Origin: Sphingobacterium detergens | Lineage (GTDB): Bacteria > Bacteroidota > Bacteroidia > Sphingobacteriales > Sphingobacteriaceae | DNA length: 64,000 nucleotides | Direction: 5' to 3' | NCBI RefSeq assembly: GCF_003610355.1 | Contig: NZ_RAPY01000001.1 | Coordinates: 1,240,001-1,304,000 of the forward strand | In this document: in pieces, positions 53,696-63,552 of the stretch | How positions within the stretch are numbered: position 1 is the first letter of the stretch | Layout of the letters: each line of letters begins with the position of its first letter | Notes under the pieces: generated by a model | Seen by the model: only the letters and a program-made list of their open reading frames with translations | Database searches by the model: none | Told to the model about the DNA's origin: nothing | Made by a program: the position numbers and the translations under genes

Positions 53696-53756
53696 TGTCA
53701 TATAATTTAAATCAAAAACCTTTATAATCTCTTCTGCCGCGGTATGGGAAGAAAGC

Positions 53757-55412
53757 TTATTGAATTGTAAACCCTGTATAACCATTTTTTACCACCTCAT
53801 CACATTTAGCGATATAATTTGGCATCCCGCCGATATAGGGCATAAATACCCTCGGCTTACCAGGTACATTGGCACCTACATACCAGGAGTCCCCTCTTGA
53901 AACAAAAAGTGGTTTAGCAACCTCAATACAATGTTGTACCCATTCGTCTTCATCTTCCAGCTTAGCTTCTATGGTCGTTTTACCCTTTTCTTTCATATAA
54001 TTGATACAGGCACTGACCCACTCGACATGTTGCTCTATCGCTAAAACCATATTACAGAAAACTGAGGGGCTCCCCGCTCCTGCGATCATAAACATATTCG
54101 GGAAATTATTCGTCATTAATCCCAGATAGGTCCTCGGTCCCGTCATCCATTTTTCTTTCAATACCTGTCCTTCACGACCAACAATATCGATCTTGTTGAT
54201 AGCGCCGGTCATGGCGTCGAAACCCGTCGCACATACAATAGCATCAAACGCGTAATCGTTGGCATTCGTCCTTATCCCCTGTTCATAGAATTCAATGATC
54301 GGTTCATTATTAACATCGACAATTTCCACGTTATCCCGATTAAATGTCTGATAATAATTGGTATCGATAACGGGTCTGCGGTCAGCATAATGTGGAGATT
54401 TGGGTATGAGTGCTGCCGCTTTTTTAGGATCATCGACAAGTGTCCATATCCGCTCATTTAGGTATTCGCGCAAGCGCAAATCTGTCGTTTCATCGTACTG
54501 AATATCTGGGAAATTTGTAACAAATCCCAACCCTGTCCCAAGGTATTTATCCTCCATCATTTGATGCACTTCCTCTTTGGAGTAGGAGCCTAATGTCCTT
54601 TCCGACTGTCTTGGTATATCGCTGAGTACATCCGTCACGGATTCAACAGTAGGATTTGTGTTAAACAGGATACCGCCCCAGGTTTCCCTTGCTTTCCTTC
54701 TTATCCGTGGATAATTATCCTTCACAGCCTGAGTAAAGTCGGGCGTCAGCGCCTGATTTCCAGCAGGAAGCGTGTAATTGGAATCTTTTATAAAAACAGT
54801 GAGCTGTGCGGCATCTTCTGCTATGACAGGGATGGACTGTATACCAGAAGAACCCGTTCCGATGACCGCCACTCGCTTGCCTTTAAAATCTACTGGTGTA
54901 GTAGGCCAGCCTCCCGTGTGGTAAAATTCCCCCTTAAAATCCGCCATATTCTTAAAGCTCGGTAACCGGGGAACAGATAGATTTCCTGTTGCCAAAATAA
55001 AATAGTTCGCCTCGAACAGTTTTCCATCATCAGTCTGCACCAACCATATATTGCCCTTTTCGACATAGTGCGCCTTTACCACCCTTGTGTTAAATAGGAT
55101 ATCTTTCCGTACATCAAATCGATCCGCCACATGCTGAATATATTTTAAGATTTCTGGCTGTGGAGCATATTTTTCAGACCAAGTCCACTCTTTCTCCAGA
55201 TCTTTCGAAAAGGAATAGCTGTACTCAACACTAGGTACATCACAGCGAGCACCTGGATATCGATTCCAATACCAGGTACCGCCAACATCCTGCCCTGCTT
55301 CAACTGTTTGAACCGATAATCCGTTTTCACGAAACTGATGCGTAAGGTACACACCGGCAAAACCAGCACCAACAACCAATACATCTATTTTTTTTGCATC
55401 TACTCTCTTCAT
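53757..55412 (-). CDS. Baeyer-Villiger monooxygenase (type I, FAD/NADPH)
   Basis: I start at 55412 (MKRVDAKKIDVLVVGAGFAG), 7 bp after the esterase gene; the longer frame to 55451 would overlap that gene. The 551-residue protein has the FAD Rossmann motif GAGFAG at residues 15-20, then GGTWYWNRYPGARCD (44-58), a type I Baeyer-Villiger motif, and the classical fingerprint FKGEFYHTGGWP (about 155-166) just before the NADPH motif GTGSSG. Such enzymes insert oxygen next to a ketone, giving an ester or lactone. The 551 length equals cyclohexanone/steroid monooxygenases. Substrate unknown. Confidence 0.94.
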   Translation of the reverse strand: MKRVDAKKIDVLVVGAGFAGVYLTHQFRENGLSVQTVEAGQDVGGTWYWNRYPGARCDVPSVEYSYSFSKDLEKEWTWSEKYAPQPEILKYIQHVADRFDVRKDILFNTRVVKAHYVEKGNIWLVQTDDGKLFEANYFILATGNLSVPRLPSFKNMADFKGEFYHTGGWPTTPVDFKGKRVAVIGTGSSGIQSIPVIAEDAAQLTVFIKDSNYTLPAGNQALTPDFTQAVKDNYPRIRRKARETWGGILFNTNPTVESVTDVLSDIPRQSERTLGSYSKEEVHQMMEDKYLGTGLGFVTNFPDIQYDETTDLRLREYLNERIWTLVDDPKKAAALIPKSPHYADRRPVIDTNYYQTFNRDNVEIVDVNNEPIIEFYEQGIRTNANDYAFDAIVCATGFDAMTGAINKIDIVGREGQVLKEKWMTGPRTYLGLMTNNFPNMFMIAGAGSPSVFCNMVLAIEQHVEWVSACINYMKEKGKTTIEAKLEDEDEWVQHCIEVAKPLFVSRGDSWYVGANVPGKPRVFMPYIGGMPNYIAKCDEVVKNGYTGFTIQ

Positions 55413-55419
55413 ATTATTC

Positions 55420-56385
55420 TTATTTTGTTGAATTATCACCGACCACCTCATTCAATATTACACTGCCAATCAGCTGTTGTACCGCTCTACTTACAGGAGA
55501 AAAATCAACCCAGGTAAAAAAACCATGCATCTGATCCTCAAACCTTTTAAACGTTACCGAGACTCCTGCTTTGATCAATTTCCCGGCATAGTCTTCACCC
55601 TCCTGGCGTAAGGGATCATGTCCTGCAGTAATTAATACTGTCTTTGGAAGCCCCTTCAGATCTTCAGCATAGATTGGTGATACATAAGGTTCTTTGCGTT
55701 TACTCGGATCCGGAACATATTGATCCCAAAACCAGATCATGTCTTTTTTGGAAATAATAAGTTGATGTCCGTATGTATTATAGGTGTTATTTTCAAAGTC
55801 GTCCCCCATAACCGGACAGACCAATATTTGACAGGCTATTTTAGGACCACCTAGCTCTTTAGCTTTCAATACTGTAACCGCAGCAAGGTTTCCACCGGCA
55901 CTTTCTCCACATACAATCAACGGCAGACGTCCCCCTGCGATGGATTCCATGTTTTTATCGACCCATCGTACCGCCTGATAGGCATCATTCGCAGGAACAG
56001 GATGGGGATACTCTGGGGCTTTCCGGTAATCAACAACCGCAACAATACTATGCGTTATTTCGGACAAATAGGTCGCATAAGAAAGATATGCAGAGGCTTT
56101 GCCAACAACCCATCCTCCACCATGAAATAATACAATTATTGAAACAGCTTTTTTGGATGGATCAATAATAAAAACATCAATCTCCCCTCCTAAAACTGGA
56201 ATTGATTCTTTGCGAATTGATTTCATTACTGGATCCTCCGCTTGACCCGACGAGTTAGAATCATAAATTATCCGTGCCTGTTTGGCCGTACATTTATGAA
56301 ATGGTATTGCCCCGAATTCTTTCATTTGAGACAAAAAATTTTGAGAAATTTCATCTAAGTCCATCATATTTAAATTTATGTTCAT
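55420..56385 (-). CDS. HSL-type alpha/beta-hydrolase esterase
   Basis: The 321-residue cytoplasmic protein is a hormone-sensitive-lipase family esterase. It has the oxyanion motif HGGGWVVG, the nucleophile in CGESAGG (GESAG, the family's GDSAG-like elbow), the acid in TAGHDPLR, and the His in DQMHGFFTW. It is the first gene of the Baeyer-Villiger cluster and overlaps nothing. Its natural role there would be to hydrolyse the ester or lactone made by the monooxygenase, as lactone hydrolases do in cyclohexanone breakdown. Confidence 0.92.
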   Translation of the reverse strand: MNINLNMMDLDEISQNFLSQMKEFGAIPFHKCTAKQARIIYDSNSSGQAEDPVMKSIRKESIPVLGGEIDVFIIDPSKKAVSIIVLFHGGGWVVGKASAYLSYATYLSEITHSIVAVVDYRKAPEYPHPVPANDAYQAVRWVDKNMESIAGGRLPLIVCGESAGGNLAAVTVLKAKELGGPKIACQILVCPVMGDDFENNTYNTYGHQLIISKKDMIWFWDQYVPDPSKRKEPYVSPIYAEDLKGLPKTVLITAGHDPLRQEGEDYAGKLIKAGVSVTFKRFEDQMHGFFTWVDFSPVSRAVQQLIGSVILNEVVGDNSTK

Positions 56386-56532
56386 TACAAATTGAAGGAA
56401 ATTATCTCTTCACAGTTTGACCTTTTCTCAGCAATTTTTGATCTTTTATAACACTATTTGTCTACTCATATTTTTTTGTTAATTTTAAACAACGTGTAAA
56501 TAACGGGTCTGATATTCATCTTCTAATAGTCA

Positions 56533-57426
56533 ATGTCTATGAAAAATTCCAAGAAAATTCCTTCGATGAAAATGGATGATTTCATGAATACATTCATGAA
56601 TCGCTGGAAAGCAAAAGGATTTTTCATCAATAGTCAGGATATTAGTACCACCTTCCACTTTGCCCCATTTCGTTTTGATTATTATGCATTGGGTATCTGC
56701 ACTTCCGGATATGCGAAGATTATGATCAATGGGGAAGAATTCCATTATGACAAAGATTCGTTCGCACTTCTACTACCAAATACTGTTTCAGAGGTCTTGG
56801 AAGTTTCGCCAGATTATACGGCAATGAGTGTATACTTTGAAAAGGAATTTCTCCTGACAGATACCAATACCTATCAATTGGACAGATACCAGTTATTGAA
56901 TCAGCAGGGCATTCCCTGTATAAAAATTGCGGATCAGGAAACAAACCTTATCATTGAATATATTGAAAGGCTAAGATCCAAGATGGAAGATTTAGGTCAT
57001 CTTTTCAGAGACTCAATTATAAGAAGCCAAATTATCAGTTTAATCAATGAGCTTGAACATATCTATCTTTCGAACTACATTGATCATCATAGGATTTCCC
57101 CTCAGCTCGGCAAAGAAAAATTATTAGCTGATTTTAAAGGGCTATTACATAAACATGTAAAAAAAGAGCATCATACCTCTTTCTACGCAGATTCTCTGCA
57201 TGTAAGTACCAAATACCTCAATGAACTTTTGAAGGAAACTACTGGAAAAACCACAAAATCTTTAATTAATGAGGCGCTGCTAACAGAAGCGAAAATTCTC
57301 CTAAAGACTGGTCGTTTTAATGTATCGGAAGTCGCGAATATCTTAGAATATGATAATCTGGAAGTTTTTAGCCGTTTCTTTAAGAAAGGTACAGGGATAA
57401 GCCCGCTAAAATTTAAAAACGCTTAA
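56533..57426 (+). CDS. AraC-family transcriptional regulator of the BVMO cluster
   Basis: The 297-residue protein has an N-terminal cupin-like sensor (about 40-160, with ICTSGYAKIMINGEEFHYDKDSFALLLPN) and a C-terminal AraC DNA-binding domain with two helix-turn-helix motifs (ADSLHVSTKYLNELLKETTG and VSEVANILEYDNLEVFSRFF). It is divergent from the esterase gene across 147 bp, the classic arrangement of an AraC activator with its target operon. This is the layout of ChnR in cyclohexanol catabolism, though relationship to ChnR cannot be claimed from sequence here. Confidence 0.9.
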   Translation: MSMKNSKKIPSMKMDDFMNTFMNRWKAKGFFINSQDISTTFHFAPFRFDYYALGICTSGYAKIMINGEEFHYDKDSFALLLPNTVSEVLEVSPDYTAMSVYFEKEFLLTDTNTYQLDRYQLLNQQGIPCIKIADQETNLIIEYIERLRSKMEDLGHLFRDSIIRSQIISLINELEHIYLSNYIDHHRISPQLGKEKLLADFKGLLHKHVKKEHHTSFYADSLHVSTKYLNELLKETTGKTTKSLINEALLTEAKILLKTGRFNVSEVANILEYDNLEVFSRFFKKGTGISPLKFKNA

Positions 57427-57752
57427 AATATATCCCAAAGACGAATACTATTCCTGTCATCTGGTAGACCATAAACCCAAACGAGCGAGGAATATCACAA
57501 AAACGCAAACGCGGAGAACATCCAGCTGGCCACCCCTAATTTTACAGATTATTCTGTGTATATTAACAAATAACGGCTATCTTCATGTGAGAGCTACACT
57601 TAATTTGTACCTCACTAAAGAATTGATAAATTTAAGGTAAAGTGGGCTACATTGATCTGAAGGTAAGCGCCTTCGATCACAGAGAGTCAAGATGTGTTGC
57701 GTTAACGAGCGACTCAAATACTGATGCAACTAATTTTAATGAGAACAAAACG

Positions 57753-58688
57753 ATGAAAAAATCTATATTAACCATTACATTAAACCCTTCGGTAGATAAA
57801 AGTACCCGCGTTCAAAACATTGTTCCCGAAAAGAAGCTGCGCTGTGATACCCCAAAGTATGAAGCCGGCGGTGGTGGTATTAATGTAAGCCGCGCACTCA
57901 AACGACTTGGTATATCTTCAAACGCACTTTTTACCGCTGGAGGAAAAACGGGCAATATGTTGGAGGTATTATTAAAACAGGAAGAGCTCGATATTACAGC
58001 AATCCCTATCAGTAGTGAAACAAGGGAAAACTTTATTGTGGTAGATACGACCAGCAATCAACAATACCGATTTGGATTTCCAGGAGAAGCCTTTACAGCG
58101 GAAGAGAAGGAAAACATTTTGGCTATTGTTGACCAATTAAATCCAATACCTGATTTTGTTGTCATCAGCGGAAGCCTCCCAAACGATGTTCCCGCGGACT
58201 TTATCGGATTACTTATCAATAAATATAAAGCTAAAGGAAGTAAAGTGGTCGTAGATACTTCCGGAGATGCGCTTAAAGTTGCTTTGGAAGAAGGCGTATA
58301 TTTATTAAAACCAAATGCGGGTGAATTGGCTGCTCTTGTTGGAAAAGAGGAACTGGCTAGCACAGATCTCGATCATGCTGCCCAGCAAATCATTGCGCAA
58401 GGCCAAGCTGTCCTTGTTGTGGTATCTCTGGGTGCTCAGGGAGCAGTATTATATTCCGCAGCAGAAAAAATTCAGATGGTTCCACCACTTGTAAAAATAC
58501 GTAGTACGGTTGGTGCTGGAGACAGTATGGTTGCAGGAATGGTATCCGTTCTGGCTAGAGAGGGTACAATCGAAGAACTACTTCGAATGGGAATAGCTTG
58601 CGGTTCGGCAACCACTATGGCCGAAGGAACCGCCCTCTTTCAACGGAAAGATGTGGACAGGCTATATGATGAAGTCAGAAAGCTATAA
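57753..58688 (+). CDS. pfkB: 6-phosphofructokinase isozyme 2 (PfkB)
   Basis: I choose the ATG at 57753 (MKKSILTITLNPSVDKS) because it yields 311 residues, the size of E. coli PfkB, while a GTG at 57642 would add 37 residues of unlike composition. Along its length it follows PfkB: PEKKLRCDTPKYEAGGGGINVSR with the substrate-binding GGGGINV, GSLPNDVP, LKPNAGEL, and the catalytic Asp257 in VGAGDSMVAG. It phosphorylates fructose 6-phosphate to the bisphosphate in the cytoplasm, and a role on tagatose 6-phosphate is possible. It is a lone gene. Confidence 0.93.
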   Translation: MKKSILTITLNPSVDKSTRVQNIVPEKKLRCDTPKYEAGGGGINVSRALKRLGISSNALFTAGGKTGNMLEVLLKQEELDITAIPISSETRENFIVVDTTSNQQYRFGFPGEAFTAEEKENILAIVDQLNPIPDFVVISGSLPNDVPADFIGLLINKYKAKGSKVVVDTSGDALKVALEEGVYLLKPNAGELAALVGKEELASTDLDHAAQQIIAQGQAVLVVVSLGAQGAVLYSAAEKIQMVPPLVKIRSTVGAGDSMVAGMVSVLAREGTIEELLRMGIACGSATTMAEGTALFQRKDVDRLYDEVRKL

Positions 58689-59243
58689 GTGTGTGGGTTA
58701 AATACACAGGGTTTAATTTTTAGCATACCTGTTTAGCTGTAATAGGATTGTTTTCGACAATTTATGCCAGACAACCCTATCCATTGCACGGAACTTATAC
58801 CCTAATAACTCATTAGCCTGAAGCAATAAGTTACCCCAAGCAGCTTTCAAAATTCGTAAATACAACAAGATATGATTCGTGATAAAAATTTAAACTATTG
58901 TTTTATTTCCACAGAAATGCCAGCAAACAGTGGTTGAATGAATCCTATACTTTTATCCAAAAACAGACAAAATGTCATTATGACATCTGCGTATGGGCAA
59001 AAAAAAGTTGTCACAAATCATTAAAAAGATTATAAAAATCATTATTCCTATCTTTCTGAAATCAGCCTAGGTCATCCAATAACAAGACTCAAAAAGCTAT
59101 CTGAAAAAAGCTTAAACATCGTTTTTCCTGAAACTAGTCTAAATATTTTATATCAAAATAACGCAAAAAGTGCTGTTTTAACGGCTTTGATGACAAGTGG
59201 CATATTGGAAGATTTTTTGTGGACATGCCAAATAAAAAAGCAT
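58689..59243. other. Intergenic gap with a short inverted repeat
   Basis: These 555 bp before the AraC gene at 59244 have no credible gene. The only structure I see is a short inverted repeat ATGTCA-TTA-TGACAT at 58972-58986, which could be an operator. The sequence is AT-rich and otherwise featureless. Confidence 0.5.
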
Positions 59244-60188
59244 ATGAATAACGAGTACAAGCTGAAATTTTCAAAACCATTGTTAGAGGTAAAAGATATT
59301 ACTGGAAAGATTCCAGACACCTGCCCCTATCCAATTCCTTTTGCCCAAAAATCTTTACTATTTGAATTTGAGGGAGCCAGTTTTATCAATCAGCAACTCT
59401 ATTACGAAACATTCAAGATCGACATGTTCCATTTGAATACAGATGAACCATTTTTAATTGAATACACTGTTCCAAATGATCGCATATTTTTCAATTTTAT
59501 CCTCCACGGTCAGGTTTTTTTTGGCACCGAAGATCAAACATTGATTACAGCCCCAAAAGATTGCACATTTTATTTATCTGCCGAAAAAGCAGGATCTTAT
59601 AGCGCTAAGGTTCCCAAAGGAAGCACCGATGTCATCGTTATATCTTTGCTTCCGGGTTGGATAGCATCTGCCGTAGATAATTATCCGACATTAAGTGAAG
59701 CCGTAGAACATCTATTGCTATCCAAAAATCGATATGAAGTACTCCCCCATTGTCGGATTGATGATCAAGTCCGGGAGTGGATGTTTGAATTCCTATCTGT
59801 CAAATACAAAAACACCATTGTCCAGCAGTCACTTCTTGGAACACGGATCGCCATGACACTTTGTTATTATGAAGAGCTGCTTGCCAGTACAAGTATGGGG
59901 AAAATGTACCAGATCAAACGCTATATTGATAGAAATATACTCTCAACGGATCTCGATCTCTCACTGATGTGCGAGAAAGTTTACCTATCCGAAAGGACGA
60001 TCATTCGTCGTTTTAAAGAAGAATATGGAGTCTCTGTAAAGGCTTACTACAATCAGGTTAGAATGCAGCAAGCCCGTCAGTTAATTGAGAATGAGAAATT
60101 ACCAATTAAAGAAGTCGTTAATAAAATCGGTTTTTTCGACGAAAGTGCGTTCCGAAGAGCCTATCGGAAGTATCTCCTTGAATTATAG
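59244..60188 (+). CDS. AraC-type regulator
   Basis: I use the ATG at 59244 (MNNEYKLKFSKP); the open frame continues to a TTG-ATG at 59187-59190. The 314-residue protein has an N-terminal sensor of about 200 residues with beta-strand pattern and a C-terminal AraC HTH pair (LMCEKVYLSERTIIRRFKEEYG; IKEVVNKIGFFDESAFRRAYRKY). The cupin metal motif is not seen. Regulated gene and ligand are unknown. A very long hairpin follows its stop. Confidence 0.88.
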   Translation: MNNEYKLKFSKPLLEVKDITGKIPDTCPYPIPFAQKSLLFEFEGASFINQQLYYETFKIDMFHLNTDEPFLIEYTVPNDRIFFNFILHGQVFFGTEDQTLITAPKDCTFYLSAEKAGSYSAKVPKGSTDVIVISLLPGWIASAVDNYPTLSEAVEHLLLSKNRYEVLPHCRIDDQVREWMFEFLSVKYKNTIVQQSLLGTRIAMTLCYYEELLASTSMGKMYQIKRYIDRNILSTDLDLSLMCEKVYLSERTIIRRFKEEYGVSVKAYYNQVRMQQARQLIENEKLPIKEVVNKIGFFDESAFRRAYRKYLLEL

Positions 60189-60222
60189 AAATTACCTGAG
60201 TATAACTATTTTTCATAAATTA

Positions 60223-60281
60223 TAGTGCAGAAACCGCCAATTTTCTCATTTTTTCGAAAAAAATTGGCGGTTTCTGCACTA
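60223..60281. terminator. Exceptionally long hairpin (22-bp stem) between AraC genes
   Basis: 60223-60244 pairs perfectly with 60260-60281 (core GTGCAGAAACCGCCAA) around a 15-nt T/A-rich loop. After the stem there is only a weak T-run, so termination in the plus direction is plausible but unusual; it lies 35 bp after the AraC stop. Confidence 0.65.
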
Positions 60282-60384
60282 TTCTAATTTAAACTTGTTT
60301 CCGAAATTTGGCTCAATCCACATTTCCCAATTTCATCATTGGAAAATGTGGATGATAAAAGTCTAAATACCTGAAATAAGTTTT

Positions 60385-61386
60385 ATGCAAAAGACATTTA
60401 CACTGCACATTAAACAAGAGAACAAGACAAAATTCGTATCTCGAATGGATCGCCCATACTTCACGCATTATCCGATCTTGGGTGTCCCTTATCTAGTTGC
60501 AGGTTCCAAGGACTGCAGCATTTCCGTTCAGGAAATAGGGCTCCAAGGAAACGGACTTCACCTTATCGAAACATTGGTAGAGAAGGAAGTTGAGCTTGAA
60601 ATTGACCTATTAAAACCCACGATATTCTTTGTGATGATGATCGAAGGCTCTTATAAACAGTTTAAGGATGAAGGGAAATCCTTATACGCTATGGGGGAAA
60701 CTTTTTTTATGATCTACTGCCCGGAAAAAAAAATCTCAGTCCATTTAAGCCAGGGTAAACATAGTGCCATGCTTCTTTCAATAGAGCCAGAATTGTTGTA
60801 TATGATGACTAGCAACAGACCTCACCTCATCGAATTGGCGCACTGTCTCCTTGAGAACAAAAATGAGATTGTGCCATTACCGATGGTTCAAATTGACAAA
60901 TCTATTTCACATCTGATGCAAAGTATGAGATTATCTTCATTTTATCCGGTCACCGGAAAAATGGAGATGGGGCGACTATTGACTATTTTCGTTGAAAACT
61001 ACGGGCAAAGGCTCATTGAAAATAACCCCACTATTAAGCAATTATCGCTACGGATGACCAAACAGATCTACAAATTCGTCAGCCAACATTTGGAAGAAGA
61101 AATAGAACCAACAGCGCAACAAATTGCAGATCATGTAAACCTACCGGAATCGAAGATCATTGAATATTCAACATTGATTTTTGGCAAATCCCTCCACAAA
61201 CATCTATTGACAATAAGACTGCTTAAAGCGGCAGAGCTGCTCAAGTTTACATTCGAGCCCATAACAACCATCGGACAGAAAACAGGCTTTACAAATGAGT
61301 TCCAGTTTTATCGGTTTTTTAAAGATTTCTATGGGATGGCACCAAAAAGCTTTCGGGACCATTATTTTAAATTGAAAAAATCTTAA
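60385..61386 (+). CDS. AraC-type regulator
   Basis: The 333-residue protein has a long N-terminal sensor domain (about 1-235) and a C-terminal AraC-like DNA-binding region whose first helix-turn-helix is ADHVNLPESKIIEYSTLIFG and second is ITTIGQKTGFTNEFQFYRFF, ending with GMAPKSFRDHYFK. The first HTH lacks the usual spacing and looks weak. It is a paralogue in layout of the gene at 59244 but the sensor domains show little similarity by eye. Nothing adjacent suggests its target. Confidence 0.83.
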   Translation: MQKTFTLHIKQENKTKFVSRMDRPYFTHYPILGVPYLVAGSKDCSISVQEIGLQGNGLHLIETLVEKEVELEIDLLKPTIFFVMMIEGSYKQFKDEGKSLYAMGETFFMIYCPEKKISVHLSQGKHSAMLLSIEPELLYMMTSNRPHLIELAHCLLENKNEIVPLPMVQIDKSISHLMQSMRLSSFYPVTGKMEMGRLLTIFVENYGQRLIENNPTIKQLSLRMTKQIYKFVSQHLEEEIEPTAQQIADHVNLPESKIIEYSTLIFGKSLHKHLLTIRLLKAAELLKFTFEPITTIGQKTGFTNEFQFYRFFKDFYGMAPKSFRDHYFKLKKS

Positions 61387-61624
61387 AAAAATGTGCCACT
61401 CGGTTGCGATTAGGTTTTCTCAGACATTTTACCTTTTGCATCGTGAGTGGCCCTCTTTTAACCAGTTATATGGAAAATCCGATATTGACACGTATCCTTA
61501 ATTCGGGTCAGGAAAAAATCTCACTGCAGTCGTCGCGTCCACCTGATTGTAAGTAGTATGAGTATAATTGTTCAAATAGCCTAATCTTGCTTATCCATCA
61601 GTTTTTTGCGGAAGAAAGATTTCC

Positions 61625-62503
61625 TTAAAGACCTTTTGCACGTAGTTTTATAAACTCTTTGGGAAGAAAACCAGTTTCTATCTTAAAGAAGTTGGAAAAA
61701 TGCGCAGCCCCAATCTGAAGCTCATATGTGATTTCTTTGATAGTGAGATCTGAACCGACCAATAACCGTTTGGCTTCCTGAATCAATCGATTCTTTATCA
61801 CCTGTTTTGCAGATATCTCCAATGAAGACTGGCAGAGGACAGTTAAATAACTAGACTGTATACGGAGTGCCTCTGCGTAGAACTCGACACGCCGCTCTGT
61901 CTTATAGTTATTCTCTATTAATTCAATAAACTTGGTGACAATTGGATTTTTCACCTCCGAATAACTATATGTCCGGATATTCATACATTTTGTCTTCAAA
62001 ATCAGATAAGCGGTCCTGAAGCGACTAAATATCAGCTCCTCTCCCCCTTTTACCCGAAGTTCAATAAGTCTTTGAATTGCCAATAACTCGGTTCGTAACA
62101 GTTCAAAAAATTCATTGGTAATATCAAAAGAAGAAATTGGCCTGGTTTTACGTACAGGAACCGTCGTGATACAAGTTATTGCTTCGTAGACTTCCTCCCT
62201 GACCATTAGATGATGAGCTAGGGTATCTTCTGACATAAAGCAAATTCCCACCTGTCCGGGGAATACAACGATGACCTTATTTTTTTGGATAGTATGAATC
62301 GTATCGTCTATCTGCACATAGCCGCTCCCCTTTTCAAACAAAACAATACTGAAATATTTTGCCTTTCGAGGTTTTGAGACACGAAATTCACCTTCAATGC
62401 GGTTATAATAAATTTTAGAATCATATGCTTTTATACGATCATCGATAGGAAAAAAAACAGATAGACCATTTATTCTATTTACATTATTACTAACTCTCTG
62501 CAT
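61625..62503 (-). CDS. AraC-type regulator
   Basis: The 292-residue protein has an N-terminal cupin-like half (FSIVLFEKGSGYVQIDDTIHTIQKNKVIVVFPGQVG) and a C-terminal AraC domain with AEALRIQSSYLTVLCQSS and IKEITYELQIGAAHFSNFFKIETG, ending in LPKEFIKLRAKGL. It faces away from the divergent membrane protein gene at 62810 with 300 bp between them, so it may regulate that gene or itself. Target and ligand unknown. Confidence 0.88.
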   Translation of the reverse strand: MQRVSNNVNRINGLSVFFPIDDRIKAYDSKIYYNRIEGEFRVSKPRKAKYFSIVLFEKGSGYVQIDDTIHTIQKNKVIVVFPGQVGICFMSEDTLAHHLMVREEVYEAITCITTVPVRKTRPISSFDITNEFFELLRTELLAIQRLIELRVKGGEELIFSRFRTAYLILKTKCMNIRTYSYSEVKNPIVTKFIELIENNYKTERRVEFYAEALRIQSSYLTVLCQSSLEISAKQVIKNRLIQEAKRLLVGSDLTIKEITYELQIGAAHFSNFFKIETGFLPKEFIKLRAKGL

Positions 62504-62703
62504 ATTTTATCTCTATTTATAAATATCAGAAAAATCAATCATAGATTCATTCATAATTCAATATATAAAAATTATATTAAATACAATATACAAAAACCCA
62601 AATATGAAATTGCTCCAATGCGACGCGGGTGACATATCTAAAAAAATAAAAAAGTATCACCAAAATTTCGCTTAAAATTTTCTGGATCATCAAATTCAAG
62701 AAC

Positions 62704-62711
62704 TATATTTG
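62704..62711 (+). promoter_or_regulatory. Putative -7 promoter box (TATATTTG)
   Basis: An exact TAnnTTTG match upstream of the membrane protein gene starting at 62768 or 62810. No -33 box stands out. Confidence 0.45.
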
Positions 62712-62809
62712 CTTATGAAAATTGTAGGCCAATTTTGACCTGGTTTTCCTCTTTTTGTTATTTTCCAATGAGCAAAATGAGGTATTTTAACCTAATCTTT
62801 ATTGTAATT

Positions 62810-63523
62810 ATGTATATCAAAAACATTCAGAACCACAATCTTTTTGCTTATCGAAGATTACGGCGGGCGATCGGTTATCTGGGCATCTTTTTACCCATTA
62901 TCTTGGTTTTATTGTCCCTATTTAAGTTTTTCGGTACCAGTATTCAACCATCTATCAGTCATTACTATTTTTCAAATCTGAGAGAAATTTTTACCGGCAC
63001 TTTATGTGCCGTTGGATTATTTCTCATCTGCTATAAAGGCAATGGGAATAAAGTCATTTGGAAAAACGATAATCTCCTCACAAATCTTGCTGGATTTATG
63101 GCGATTGGAGTTGCATTTATACCCACCGATCCAATCGGTAGCAGCTGCAGCCAATGCACACTGATTGCCGTCGATTTAAAGGGACTGCATTATGGCTTTG
63201 CAGCCGTCCTTTTTCTAACATTTGCATTTCTTTCCATCAATGTATTTACTATTGGCCAGGAACCCAACAAAGAGATTCCGGTTAGCATCGTGAATGAAAA
63301 TAATATCTATCGTTTTTGTGGCTATGGCATAATCGTTTGTATCGCTTTGATTCCTCTTAAGCTCTTTGGATATGCAACACTTGTCTTTGAGGCCATTGCA
63401 CTTTTTTTATTTGGCAGTTCATGGCTTATTAAGGGACGGGCTTTGGGTGATAAAGGTACAATTGGCGAAAAATTATACCGTGAACATAATACCACAGAAA
63501 CTGAAGATACAGGGGCTGGATAG
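62810..63523 (+). CDS. Membrane protein of unknown function, about six helices
   Basis: The frame is open from a TTG at 62735, with ATGs at 62768, 62777 and 62810. I use 62810, which yields 237 residues beginning MYIKNIQNHNLFAYRRLRRA; the upstream ATGs add a hydrophobic stretch that could be part of the protein. There are about six helices, the first at GYLGIFLPIILVLLSLF. The segment SISHYYFSNLREIFTGTLCAVGLFL is striking and probably family-defining, and the loop CSQC carries two cysteines. I do not recognise the family with certainty. Confidence 0.7.
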   Translation: MYIKNIQNHNLFAYRRLRRAIGYLGIFLPIILVLLSLFKFFGTSIQPSISHYYFSNLREIFTGTLCAVGLFLICYKGNGNKVIWKNDNLLTNLAGFMAIGVAFIPTDPIGSSCSQCTLIAVDLKGLHYGFAAVLFLTFAFLSINVFTIGQEPNKEIPVSIVNENNIYRFCGYGIIVCIALIPLKLFGYATLVFEAIALFLFGSSWLIKGRALGDKGTIGEKLYREHNTTETEDTGAG

Positions 63524-63552
63524 GAAGCAATCTACTTATTTTAAAATAATTG

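Noticed and set aside
53696..53785. Longer start for the second SDR gene
   Set aside because: It overlaps the monooxygenase gene and precedes the canonical SDR N-terminus; the codons look non-coding.
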